Shown: positions 1-7,502 of the stretch, piece after piece
How the letters are laid out: the number at the start of each line of letters is the position of its first letter
How positions within the stretch are numbered: position 1 is the first letter of the stretch
Assembly: GCA_947303825.1 (NCBI GenBank)
Contig: CAMYZK010000013.1
Coordinates: 1 to 18,796 of the forward strand
From: an uncultured Prevotella sp.
GTDB taxonomy: Bacteria > Bacteroidota > Bacteroidia > Bacteroidales > Bacteroidaceae
DNA length: 18,796 nucleotides
Reading direction: 5' to 3'
Position numbers and translations under genes: made by a program
Notes under the pieces: generated by a model
The model's database searches: none
Seen by the model: only the letters and a program-made list of their open reading frames with translations
Told to the model about the DNA's origin: nothing

Positions 1-101
1 CGCATCAAGTTCAACATGGGCGTCTCGGAGAACTATTTCATGGAGATTGCCAAGTTCCGCGCCGCCCGCCTGCTCTGGGCCCAGATTGTGAAGCAGTATG
101 T
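1..101 (+). pseudogene. mutA: methylmalonyl-CoA mutase fragment (probably small subunit)
   Basis: The first 34 codons read FNMGVSENYFMEIAKFRA then ARLLWAQIVKQY. This is the highly conserved FxxGxxxNYFMEIAKxRAARxLWAxIV stretch of methylmalonyl-CoA mutase, an adenosylcobalamin enzyme of succinate-propionate metabolism. The NYF pattern favours the small (MutA) over the large subunit, but the piece is too short to be sure. In the family this stretch is followed by an (A)AKMxxxAxTSxWNxTxYDPYVNxLR block, which is absent; the frame instead enters a GC-rich repeat and then a surface-protein domain. The active-site barrel is interrupted and the cobalamin-binding domain is missing, so no mutase activity is expected from this ORF. 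Confidence 0.7.
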
Positions 102-711
102 AGCCCCCCTTTCGTCCCCCGAGGGGGACACAAATGTCCAAGCAAGTAATGAAGCCCCCTCGGGGGCCGTAGGGGGGGCCTTCACCCGCTTTGTCATCAA
201 CCCCGAGGCGACGACCCGCTATGACATTGGGCGCGACGCACCAGTGATGGCGGCCGACAGCGTCAACCTGCTCTATACCATGGCTGGCGGCGTGGCATAC
301 GCCATCAACGAGCGCCCGCTTGACGACGGCATCATCCGTCTCGCCATGCAGCTTACGAAGCCGGGCACCTATACCCTCACGCTGAGTCTGAAGGACGGCA
401 CTGTGCTCAGCGGTTCCGCTGCTGAGACCGTCTGGCTCATCGACAACGAGACAGGCACCCGTACGCAGCTTCTCCCCTCCCTTGGAGAGGGGTCGGGGAT
501 GGGCTCCTACACCTTTGAGGCTTCCGAGGCAGGCACCATCAGCAGCCGCTTCGTCATCGCCATTGGCAATGCGGAGCCTTCAGCTATCGACGAGACAGAG
601 ATGGGCGTGCCTCAACGCATAGACGGCATGTTCAACCTCGAGGGTCAGCGTATTGGTCAGCCCAGTCGTGGGTTATATATCAAGAACGGTAGAATCGTAT
701 ACAACAAATAA
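1..711 (+). CDS. 3' part of a chimeric ORF: mutase fragment fused to BspA-like C-terminal domain
   Basis: The frame is open from base 1, so the start lies outside the window; the Met at 16 is internal. Three parts can be seen. Codons 1-34 match methylmalonyl-CoA mutase. Codons 35-60 are encoded by a GC-rich repeat and read as Ser/Pro/Gly-rich filler. From about base 181 on the protein matches the C-terminal part of the BspA-like protein at 9119-12775: TRFVINPEATTRYDIGRDAP here aligns with TRLVVTPRATEGYDRGQDAP there, then YAINERP with YSLNEQP, and LIDNETGTRTQL with LLDKETGAVTAI. It ends in the tail MFNLEGQRIGQPSRGLYIKNG, split here as MFNLEGQRIG and GLYIKNGRIVYNK, the same type as in the other surface proteins. 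A second in-frame repeat adds LPSLGEGSGMGS. The BspA-like part is probably the upstream partner of the giant gene at 824. Whether the fusion is real or an assembly join cannot be decided here. Confidence 0.8.
   Translation, partial: RIKFNMGVSENYFMEIAKFRAARLLWAQIVKQYVAPLSSPEGDTNVQASNEAPSGAVGGAFTRFVINPEATTRYDIGRDAPVMAADSVNLLYTMAGGVAYAINERPLDDGIIRLAMQLTKPGTYTLTLSLKDGTVLSGSAAETVWLIDNETGTRTQLLPSLGEGSGMGSYTFEASEAGTISSRFVIAIGNAEPSAIDETEMGVPQRIDGMFNLEGQRIGQPSRGLYIKNGRIVYNK
102..181 (+). repeat. GC-rich inverted-repeat element at the fusion junction
   Basis: The element starts agcccccct (102-110) and ends agggggggcct (171-181), so its ends are inverted repeats. Inside are two small hairpins: gtccccc/gggggac (114-120 with 123-129) and gccccc/gggggc (around 154-167). 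It is translated in frame as SSPEGDTNVQASNEAPSGAV. The mutase similarity stops at its left edge and the BspA-like similarity starts at its right edge. Elements of this look are common as dispersed repeats in Prevotella-type genomes (general knowledge; no search was run). Confidence 0.75.
469..503 (+). repeat. in-frame GC-rich hairpin repeat inside the first ORF
   Basis: A G/C-rich insert with stem cccctc (474-479) and gagggg (487-492) and a 7-nt loop, followed by tcggggatggg. It adds the peptide LPSLGEGSGMG between a conserved segment (NETGTRTQL) and YTFEASEAGT. The paralogue at 9119-12775 has only a short ordinary stretch at this point (AVTAITEEASTFT). It therefore looks like a dispersed repeat that entered the coding sequence without breaking the frame. 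Confidence 0.6.
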
Positions 712-769
712 TTACAGACCCCGCCCCCGACTCCGCCCCTTGAGGGGTGGGGAGAGGCTGCGCCATCCC
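712..769. repeat. GC-rich intergenic repeat between the first ORF and the giant gene
   Basis: The gap contains ccccgcccccgactccg and a small hairpin cccct/agggg (736-740 with 743-747), followed by tggggagaggctgc. It resembles the G/C-rich inserts at 102-181 and 469-503. There is no T-tract, so it is not a convincing terminator, and no promoter of the TTTG/TAnnTTTG type is visible. The gene at 824 is therefore probably transcribed from further upstream. Confidence 0.5.
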
Positions 770-817
770 AAACGACCAATCTCCCAAACGACCAAACGAC
801 CAATCTCCCAAACGACC
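770..817 (+). repeat. octanucleotide array just before the start of the giant gene
   Basis: Six consecutive 8-nt units: aaacgacc, aatctccc, aaacgacc, aaacgacc, aatctccc, aaacgacc. The array ends 6 nt before the ATG at 824, so it occupies the place where a ribosome binding site would be. No Shine-Dalgarno is present, which is normal for Bacteroidota. Confidence 0.85.
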
Positions 818-823
818 AACAAT

Positions 824-3800
824 ATGAAAAAGTTATTCTATATCATAATGGTGTGCTTCATTGCCACACTGACGGCAACGGCACAGGAGACAGCGACCCA
901 CCACCTGAAGGTGAGGGTAGAGCCCAGCGTTTCTCTCCATTTCAGCTTGAAGTGTTATGAACCCTCTGCGCAGATGCACAAAAGCGGGTACTTCTACGGT
1001 GCCTCAGAACTGCTTTACCTCAGGAGCGACACACTGGACGTAGTAGACGTAGAGCTGCCAGTAGATGCAGGCATTACCATTTGGATATCGGCATACGGAT
1101 CCGCCAATGGGTCTTTCGAGCCCATTGACTGGCGCGATGCCGGCACCGTGGTAGACGTTTACAGATACAACAACGGCACCAGCTACCATTGGCGCATGCC
1201 CAACCACGACGTAGATCTCGTGGGCACCTTCGAGTATGTCCCGTACTCTCCCAGCGAGGGCGAGAATCCCGGCATGGGCAGCTGGGACCCAGAGACGGGA
1301 ACGCTTATTTTGGAGGGCAGCAGCGAATACTGGCCCATTGGCTACAATCGTGACACCGACAAGGACAAGGTGCAGCGCTTCGTCCGTATCAGCAATGCCT
1401 TTGGCAATCGTACCGCAAGCTTCACGCACACCAACTATCCTAACTGCACCGTCATTGACTATAGCCACACCAATGCCGCCACTGTGACGTGCATGGACAG
1501 TAGGGAGGACATTACCACGTCTGTTGTGGAAGCCATCCTGCCTGCCACCGTCACCTATTTCGACACCGACGCCTTCAAGAACACCCACCTGCAGACCCTC
1601 GTGCTCTACTCCCTGACGCCACCCGAACTAAAAGGAAGGAAGTGGAACAGCGAAATTCGCGAATATGAGTGGGCCACGTCGTTCCCCGACTGCCCCGACA
1701 TGGTGGTGCGCGTGCCTGCCGAGGCAGTGCCCCTCTACCAGGCCGACGAGCACTGGAAGGAATATACCATCGTGCCGATGGAGAGCAACTATTCTAATCT
1801 CACCGTGCAGCTCATGGCCACCCCCGTGGCCGTCACGCTGGCTCAGTACAAGGGCATGAGCCTGTTGCTGACCGACAAGAAGAGCGGCCAGGCGCGTCGC
1901 TACCTGCTCAACGGACAGAACAACAGCTATGAGTTCCGCTACTTGCCCGTCAACTCCACGTTCAAGGTACAGCTGCTCAATGGTTATGGCACTGAGGTGG
2001 CTGTGCTCGACAACGTGTTCGTCGGCGAGGAGAACAAGACCGTTACCTTCGACCACCTGCGCCGTCCCCACCAGATGGTGCTGAACCTCAGTGACGGCAC
2101 GTCCTTCGTCGACCCGGCACTCTACGAAGTGACATGGCTCAACGGCGAGGGCAACTATATCAGTAAGGGATATGTGCTGAACGATGCCCTCGATGGCGAG
2201 CAGCTGCGCTACGCCATCCATCTCGACCGCTCGTTGGCCATGCAGTACACCACGACCGACAGCACCCTCATCACCGTGGGTGCCGAGGGCCAGCCGGACA
2301 ACATCGTGGTGCCGCTGCTGCCTATTGCCAAGACTAATGCCACCTTCACCGTGGTTGACGCGCAGACTCATCTGGGCATTAATGGCGCCACCATCATCGT
2401 GACCCAGCGCTTAGACTATGGCGAGGCAGGCAGCGTGACTACACTTACCACTGGCATCGACGGAAAAGCTATCGGTGAGGTGCTGGCCACCATGAGCCAC
2501 GTCAGCGTGAAGTCGCCGCTGCATGGCACGCAGGAGTTCATCATCAACATGGCCGACAGCACCAACTTCCGCATGGCCTTCGTCACTGCCGAGGGCACCA
2601 CCATCCGCCTGCAACATACCTATCAGGAGGCTGTCGCTGCCGATGCGACACCTACTGTGGTGCAGGGCTATGACAAAGGCCAGAGCCTGAACTACGAGTT
2701 CAAGGCCATACTGCCCGACGGCAGCGAAAAGGCACTGACCGACTATTTGGCCAACTATCCCGTCTATACCCTCTACGACCAACTGCCGCAGGGCACGAAG
2801 GTATGCGTCAAGGCTACTGGTGTCAATGACGAGATAGAGCCTGTGGAGGCCGAGGCCGTGGTGGGTTCGGACGGCATCGTCGCCGTCACCCTGCCCATCG
2901 TGCAGCGAGGCTACCTCAGCGTGCGCTATGTCAAGAGCGACAGCCGCCATCCCGCCGTGCTGCTCTTCAACGATGCCACTGGCGAGCTGGTGAAGAAGGT
3001 GGGCTTCGGCAACTATATGACAGCCGAGTTCCGCAACTTGACTGCCGGCAACTATCTTGTGGCCGTGATGAGCAACGGACCCGCCTATCAACTTATCAAC
3101 AGCAGGAGCCAGTTGCTGCAGTACGAGGCCGACAAGGACTATGTCAGTCAGCAGGTGACACTTGCCGATGGCCGACTGACTGAGGCCGTCTTCGACAAGG
3201 TGCCGCTCACCATGACCCAGTTGGAGACCAACCTCACTACGCGGCGCGCACTGTGGAAGGCGGCGGCAGCCTACATTGGATTCCAGACGGGCATCGAAAT
3301 CAAGGTCGAGTTCAAAGGCCTCACGGAGCGCACCTACCGCCGGGACTGGTACACCTATTACGACCACTCGAAGTATCCCACCGACTGCAAGGTGGAGGTT
3401 TATCTGCCCGAGGGCATGGCGAGGCCTCTAGCCCAGAGGAGCCTCCGCATGTATAGCAGCACTGGCTATACATGGCCCATAGGAAACGGCGTGTACATGC
3501 AAGGCGGCGATATAGAAACACTGTTGGCAACTGATCCCAGTCTATTCTTCATTGACCACAGCACCATACAGTGGACCACTGCCAAGTCGGTGTGGAACGA
3601 GCGTGAGCGCAAGCTCACTGTTGAATGGCCACACATCGACGAAGATGGTAAGATGTATATTGTCACTGGAGCAGGGAATGCAGGTACCTACACCCCTGAG
3701 GTCTACCTCACCTATACGCTGAACGGCAAACAGTACCGTGAGGTGCTCGAAACAAACACCCTGACGGTGGAAACGTGCGACATCAAAGCGCCCGAGGTGG

Positions 3801-6800
3801 TGACGCAGCCACGATTCAGGGTGAGCGGCCATGCCCAGTACACGGGCGAGAAAGTGATGGTTAAAGATCAGTTGCTTAGTGACAGATGGGCATTTGGAGG
3901 ATGGATTGAAAACTGGAGTTATAAAGAGATTCCCTACGAGGCCATCACCATCATGGATGGCAACCAGCCCATCGGCAAGGCTGCAGTGAACAGCTCCGGC
4001 ACATGGGAGGCATGGGTGACGTTGCCAAAGACCACCACACTTTCCAAGCACAACATCTATGCTACGGTGAAACCCTATAAGGGACAGGACTACACCTTCA
4101 ACACAGAGGTGAAGGAGGTGACCTACGACCCCGATGCCGTGGTGCCTCTGGCGACGAAGATGACCTTCTTCAACCACCACCCGGCGCACCTGGAGAGCAT
4201 CGATGTGACCTTCGACTACATGGAAGGCAAGTGTACGCCCCGCAGCTATGGCTTCTCCAATGAGCAGGGCTACGACACCGACTTCACCTTCGAGGTGAAC
4301 CTGTCGAACAACGACACCACGAAGGTCTACGCCTGCGCACTGTTTGTGGCCACCAACGGCCCCGATGCTACGGAGGATGTCCTCTGGGCGCACTACAACA
4401 AGCGCAAGAACCGCTGGATAGCCTACGCGAAGTACAACACCCGCTCTTTGCCCTATTCGGTCATGGTAGAGCCCTATTACCACAAGGAGAACATTGGTTC
4501 AGCCGAAGATGTCAACGAGGGATATAACCTCTTCGATACCCTTCTCAACAATGACAACCAGGCCACTGCCGAGTTGCTGACGCGCTTCAGCCAGTTGGTA
4601 GACCAAGACTATCAGGCAGCTCTGAGCGGCGACCCGTCGAAGGCCATCGACCCTGCCGAGCTCAACAGCGTCATGCAGCAGCTCTATGCACTCACCGGGG
4701 GCGGCGAATACCAGGCCGGCTCTACCACCAGCGACGGCAACATAGATGCGCTGCTGAAGAGCATAGACGACTATGACAGTCCAATGAAGAACGTAAGCAA
4801 CATCTACGCCGACGTGCAGAAGAAACTCAACGAGGTGGGCGAGCTGGTGGAGGGCATCACCACCAGCCCTGCCACGGGGCTTACCCCTGAAGGCCTGCTG
4901 GCCGACGGCTACGAAGAGCTGAAGCTCGACGACGGCACCTCTATCTTTGTGCGCACCACCGAGGATGGCGGCTGGACGTATGTTGACTTTGCCAAGAACG
5001 TGAAGATGGATATATCGGCCGACGCCAAGCTGGCTCGCATGTTAAAGGGGCCGCAACGCATGTCGACAGGCGAGGAGTGGTTCTATACTGCCGTGGAGAT
5101 GGTCTATCTCACGGCACAAGACTTCGTCGATGTGGTGGGCAAGGTGGCCGACGCCTGCTCGGCAGTGGTCGATGCCTGTAGCCTGCACATTGACTGGTGT
5201 GTGTCCAAGCAGAAAGACTTTATTGCCATGGTGGAGTTCAACAACAAGAACCTCAGCTGGGTGGAACGTGGCTTTGCCAACCTGCGGCTCAAGTTCGCCT
5301 ACGACTCCATGACCAAGTCCATCACTGCCGCACAGAAGCTAAAGGATGCCGTGTCAAAGTTCAAGTTTGGCGACGGTGTGGGAACGCTGGCCAGCTTCTA
5401 TTCGCTGGCCAAGAACTATATGGGTTTCAAAGACCAGGACGAGAAGCTCTATAAGCTTGCCATGAGCCTGCCCATTAAGGACTGCGACGACTGGCAGAAG
5501 GCGGTCGAGCTGCAAGGCAAGATCATGAACTTCATCATGTGGATCATACCTTACCAGACGGCAACGCTCTTTGCCGACTTTGCCGCCGTGTCTACTGGAC
5601 TGGCCAGTCTGATGGGCATCACCGTCGACCCTTCAGGTGCCACTTGGTTAGGCGTGGCCCTCTCGTTTGCCAAGATTGCTATCAGCTATGCTGCCGACAA
5701 GATCTATCAGGACCGCTACGAGTGTGCCCTCGAGGTGTTCAACTATGAGAAGGCCGACATCATCTGCGACAAGAAGAAGACCTGCCAGCAGCGAGGCGAC
5801 TGTCCCACGTGCGTCAGCACCGGCACCTGCCCCCAATGGCCCAAGCTGCCCAAGGAGCCCAAGTATCCCACTACAGATCCCCTCATCGACCCTTCGGGCT
5901 TCGTCTATGAGGGTGTGGAGAGCAACCGCTTGGAGGGCGTCACCACCACCGTGTTCTACAAGGAGGTGACCAATGACATCTTTGGCAACGATGTGGAGAA
6001 TGTATCCCTATGGGATGCTGAGAACTACGACCAGCAGAACCCGCAGCTCACCAACGAGAACGGCGAGTACGGCTGGATGGTGCCTTCAGGCCTCTGGCAG
6101 GTGAAATACGAGAAGCAGGGCTATCAGACCGAGTTTAGTGAGTGGCTGCCCGTGCCGCCGCCACAGCTCGACGTCAACCAGGGCATGACAACGATGGCAT
6201 CGCCCGTGGTGAGCGATGTAAAGGCTACGCCAAATGCTGTGCAGATCACCTTCGACAAGTACATGCGTGCCGACAGCCTGACCACTAACCGCATCTTCGT
6301 CACCCGTAACGGGCAGAAGGTCAACGGTACCATCGACCCGCTGCTGCCCGCTGATGAGGCTGAGAACATGGTGCACCTCACCAACCGCGTAAACTTCGTG
6401 CCTGCCGCACAGTTGCCCGCAGGTCAGAAGCTGACGCTTACCGTCAAGGGCGACGTCGTGAGCTATGCCGGCGTGGAGATGGGCAGCGACTTCCAACAGG
6501 AGTTCGACATCAAGGCTGCCGTAGAGCGCATAGAGGCTCCCGCAGCCATCAACGTCACCTACGACCAGGGCTATGCACTCACCATACAGGCCCTGCCCGC
6601 CGAGGCTGCTGCCGGCAAGCAGGTTAAGGCACGCATACTGAGTGATATGATTGCTACCATTGACTTGGCACCGCAAGGAACTCTTAACTCTTCACTCTTA
6701 ACTCTTAACTCGCAGGGCAAAGCTAATGTCACTCTCGTTGGCGAGGCCCACGGCACCACAGCCCTCGTGCTGGAGATGGCCGACGACCCGCTGGTAAGCA

Positions 6801-7264
6801 CGGCGGTGCAGGTAACGGTGCGTGGCGACGGCGACTTCATCTGCCCCATGCCCACCTCCAACTATCGGTCTAGCCAGGCCTATCCACAGGGCACGCAGAT
6901 CGCACTCTCCTGCGAGCTCTCAGAAGCCACCATCTACTACACCCTCGACGGCTCCTGCCCCTGCAGCACCGGCAACGACGTGCACCGCTACGACGCGCCA
7001 ATCACGCTAACCAGAGACATGGTGATAAAGGCCATGGCCACTGCTCCCGGCTATGCCGACAGCGATGTGGCCGAGCTCACCTTCCTCGTGGACAACGGCG
7101 ATGGCATCATGGAACTGCCCTACACACCAGCACCCTCGTCGCCCACTTACGTCTACGACCTGCAGGGCCGCAAATTGTCCAATAGTAAAATGGTAAAATG
7201 GTCAAATGGTCAAATGCCCAAGGGAGTGTATATCCGCAACGGCAAAAAGGTCGTAATTAAGTGA
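824..7264 (+). CDS. giant secreted multidomain surface protein (Ig-like, BspA-cap, chitobiase-like C-terminal modules)
   Basis: A 2146-residue protein. The ATG at 824 is chosen because it opens a signal peptide (MKKLFYIIMVCF...ATAQ); the frame extends upstream to 653 but only through repeats. Modules in order: an N-terminal beta region ending in an MPNHDVDLVGTF segment like InlB-type B repeats (about 125-150); one leucine-rich repeat plus a BspA cap, DAFKNTHLQTLVL...VRVPAEAVPLYQ (about 233-320); a long run of beta-sandwich segments (about 320-1200); a helical stretch (1300-1346); a hydrophobic helical centre (about 1413-1650); a cysteine cluster (to about 1670); a DPSGFVYEGV...WLPVPPPQLDV module (1689-1785); an SbsA-type Ig-like domain (about 1793-1899); a Big_2-like domain (1900-2000); a chitobiase C-terminal-like domain (IYYTLDGS, about 2007-2092); and the tail VYDLQGRK...KGVYIRNGKK. 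It is a collinear paralogue of the gene at 12786. A role in adhesion or glycan or host contact is inference; no catalytic site was recognised. Confidence 0.88.
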   Translation: MKKLFYIIMVCFIATLTATAQETATHHLKVRVEPSVSLHFSLKCYEPSAQMHKSGYFYGASELLYLRSDTLDVVDVELPVDAGITIWISAYGSANGSFEPIDWRDAGTVVDVYRYNNGTSYHWRMPNHDVDLVGTFEYVPYSPSEGENPGMGSWDPETGTLILEGSSEYWPIGYNRDTDKDKVQRFVRISNAFGNRTASFTHTNYPNCTVIDYSHTNAATVTCMDSREDITTSVVEAILPATVTYFDTDAFKNTHLQTLVLYSLTPPELKGRKWNSEIREYEWATSFPDCPDMVVRVPAEAVPLYQADEHWKEYTIVPMESNYSNLTVQLMATPVAVTLAQYKGMSLLLTDKKSGQARRYLLNGQNNSYEFRYLPVNSTFKVQLLNGYGTEVAVLDNVFVGEENKTVTFDHLRRPHQMVLNLSDGTSFVDPALYEVTWLNGEGNYISKGYVLNDALDGEQLRYAIHLDRSLAMQYTTTDSTLITVGAEGQPDNIVVPLLPIAKTNATFTVVDAQTHLGINGATIIVTQRLDYGEAGSVTTLTTGIDGKAIGEVLATMSHVSVKSPLHGTQEFIINMADSTNFRMAFVTAEGTTIRLQHTYQEAVAADATPTVVQGYDKGQSLNYEFKAILPDGSEKALTDYLANYPVYTLYDQLPQGTKVCVKATGVNDEIEPVEAEAVVGSDGIVAVTLPIVQRGYLSVRYVKSDSRHPAVLLFNDATGELVKKVGFGNYMTAEFRNLTAGNYLVAVMSNGPAYQLINSRSQLLQYEADKDYVSQQVTLADGRLTEAVFDKVPLTMTQLETNLTTRRALWKAAAAYIGFQTGIEIKVEFKGLTERTYRRDWYTYYDHSKYPTDCKVEVYLPEGMARPLAQRSLRMYSSTGYTWPIGNGVYMQGGDIETLLATDPSLFFIDHSTIQWTTAKSVWNERERKLTVEWPHIDEDGKMYIVTGAGNAGTYTPEVYLTYTLNGKQYREVLETNTLTVETCDIKAPEVVTQPRFRVSGHAQYTGEKVMVKDQLLSDRWAFGGWIENWSYKEIPYEAITIMDGNQPIGKAAVNSSGTWEAWVTLPKTTTLSKHNIYATVKPYKGQDYTFNTEVKEVTYDPDAVVPLATKMTFFNHHPAHLESIDVTFDYMEGKCTPRSYGFSNEQGYDTDFTFEVNLSNNDTTKVYACALFVATNGPDATEDVLWAHYNKRKNRWIAYAKYNTRSLPYSVMVEPYYHKENIGSAEDVNEGYNLFDTLLNNDNQATAELLTRFSQLVDQDYQAALSGDPSKAIDPAELNSVMQQLYALTGGGEYQAGSTTSDGNIDALLKSIDDYDSPMKNVSNIYADVQKKLNEVGELVEGITTSPATGLTPEGLLADGYEELKLDDGTSIFVRTTEDGGWTYVDFAKNVKMDISADAKLARMLKGPQRMSTGEEWFYTAVEMVYLTAQDFVDVVGKVADACSAVVDACSLHIDWCVSKQKDFIAMVEFNNKNLSWVERGFANLRLKFAYDSMTKSITAAQKLKDAVSKFKFGDGVGTLASFYSLAKNYMGFKDQDEKLYKLAMSLPIKDCDDWQKAVELQGKIMNFIMWIIPYQTATLFADFAAVSTGLASLMGITVDPSGATWLGVALSFAKIAISYAADKIYQDRYECALEVFNYEKADIICDKKKTCQQRGDCPTCVSTGTCPQWPKLPKEPKYPTTDPLIDPSGFVYEGVESNRLEGVTTTVFYKEVTNDIFGNDVENVSLWDAENYDQQNPQLTNENGEYGWMVPSGLWQVKYEKQGYQTEFSEWLPVPPPQLDVNQGMTTMASPVVSDVKATPNAVQITFDKYMRADSLTTNRIFVTRNGQKVNGTIDPLLPADEAENMVHLTNRVNFVPAAQLPAGQKLTLTVKGDVVSYAGVEMGSDFQQEFDIKAAVERIEAPAAINVTYDQGYALTIQALPAEAAAGKQVKARILSDMIATIDLAPQGTLNSSLLTLNSQGKANVTLVGEAHGTTALVLEMADDPLVSTAVQVTVRGDGDFICPMPTSNYRSSQAYPQGTQIALSCELSEATIYYTLDGSCPCSTGNDVHRYDAPITLTRDMVIKAMATAPGYADSDVAELTFLVDNGDGIMELPYTPAPSSPTYVYDLQGRKLSNSKMVKWSNGQMPKGVYIRNGKKVVIK
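6679..6711 (+). repeat. heptanucleotide array inside the giant gene
   Basis: About 4.7 units of 7 nt: aactctt, aactctt, cactctt, aactctt, aactc. It lies within the Big_2-like domain and encodes GTLNSSLLTLNS, between IATIDLAP and QGKANVTLVG. A longer array of the same family sits at the equivalent place in the paralogue (18506-18559). Because the unit is 7 nt, gain or loss of one or two units would shift the frame. Confidence 0.85.
7187..7218 (+). repeat. octanucleotide array in the C-terminal tail of the giant gene
   Basis: Units aaaatggt, aaaatggt, caaatggt, caaatgcc. They encode part of SKMVKWSNGQMPKG, which splits the usual YDLQGRK-KGVYIRNGKK tail. A matching array is found in the tail of the BspA-like gene at 12698-12729. 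Confidence 0.8.
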
Positions 7265-7386
7265 GAACAAAGCAGAACTTGCTCATGCTTTGTCGAGGGT
7301 GGGCGAGCTCGAGCTTTAGCTCAAGGTCGTAATTAAGTGAGAACAAAGCAGAACTTGCTCAAGCTTTAGCTTAAGGTCGTGGTTAA
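7247..7386 (+). repeat. duplicated 3' end of the giant gene
   Basis: A 39-nt stretch starting aaggtcgtaattaagtga, which includes the last codons and stop of the giant gene (7247-7285), is repeated exactly at 7323-7361. A shorter copy, aaggtcgtggttaa, follows at 7373-7386. The spacers also share gctc(g/a)agctttagct(c/t)aaggtcgt (7307-7330 and 7357-7380). This looks like tandem duplication across the gene end, leaving the first copy as the working terminus. Confidence 0.85.
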
Positions 7387-7392
7387 ATGAAA

Positions 7393-7420
7393 GAAGTGCC
7401 CGAGTTTCATCGGGCACTTC
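7393..7420. terminator. strong hairpin between convergent genes
   Basis: Perfect 10-bp stem gaagtgcccg / cgggcacttc with an 8-nt loop (agtttcat). On the minus strand it is followed by the T-rich ttctttcattt, fitting a terminator for the lipoprotein gene that ends at 7503. On the plus strand no T-run follows, but the hairpin is 129 nt past the giant gene's stop and may serve both directions. Confidence 0.75.
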
Positions 7421-7502
7421 CTATCGATAACGAGCTAGTGTAAAAATTCCTTACCTTCGTCGTATGTGACTGTGGCACAGTTATATATGGTGAATGATTG
7501 TG

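Noticed and set aside
653..823. Upstream extension of the giant gene's frame to an earlier ATG at 653
   Set aside because: The extension overlaps the end of the previous ORF and runs through the GC-rich and octamer repeats; the ATG at 824 directly opens a signal peptide.
5061..5835. Calling the central hydrophobic domain a toxin
   Set aside because: No catalytic motif, no immunity gene downstream, and no recognised toxin fold; hydrophobicity and divergence alone are not enough.
7150..7261. Assigning the C-terminal tails firmly to type IX secretion
   Set aside because: The YDLQGRK...KGxYIxNGKK tail resembles the end of type IX sorting domains, but it is also common in Bacteroidales without that system, and no secretion gene is in the window.
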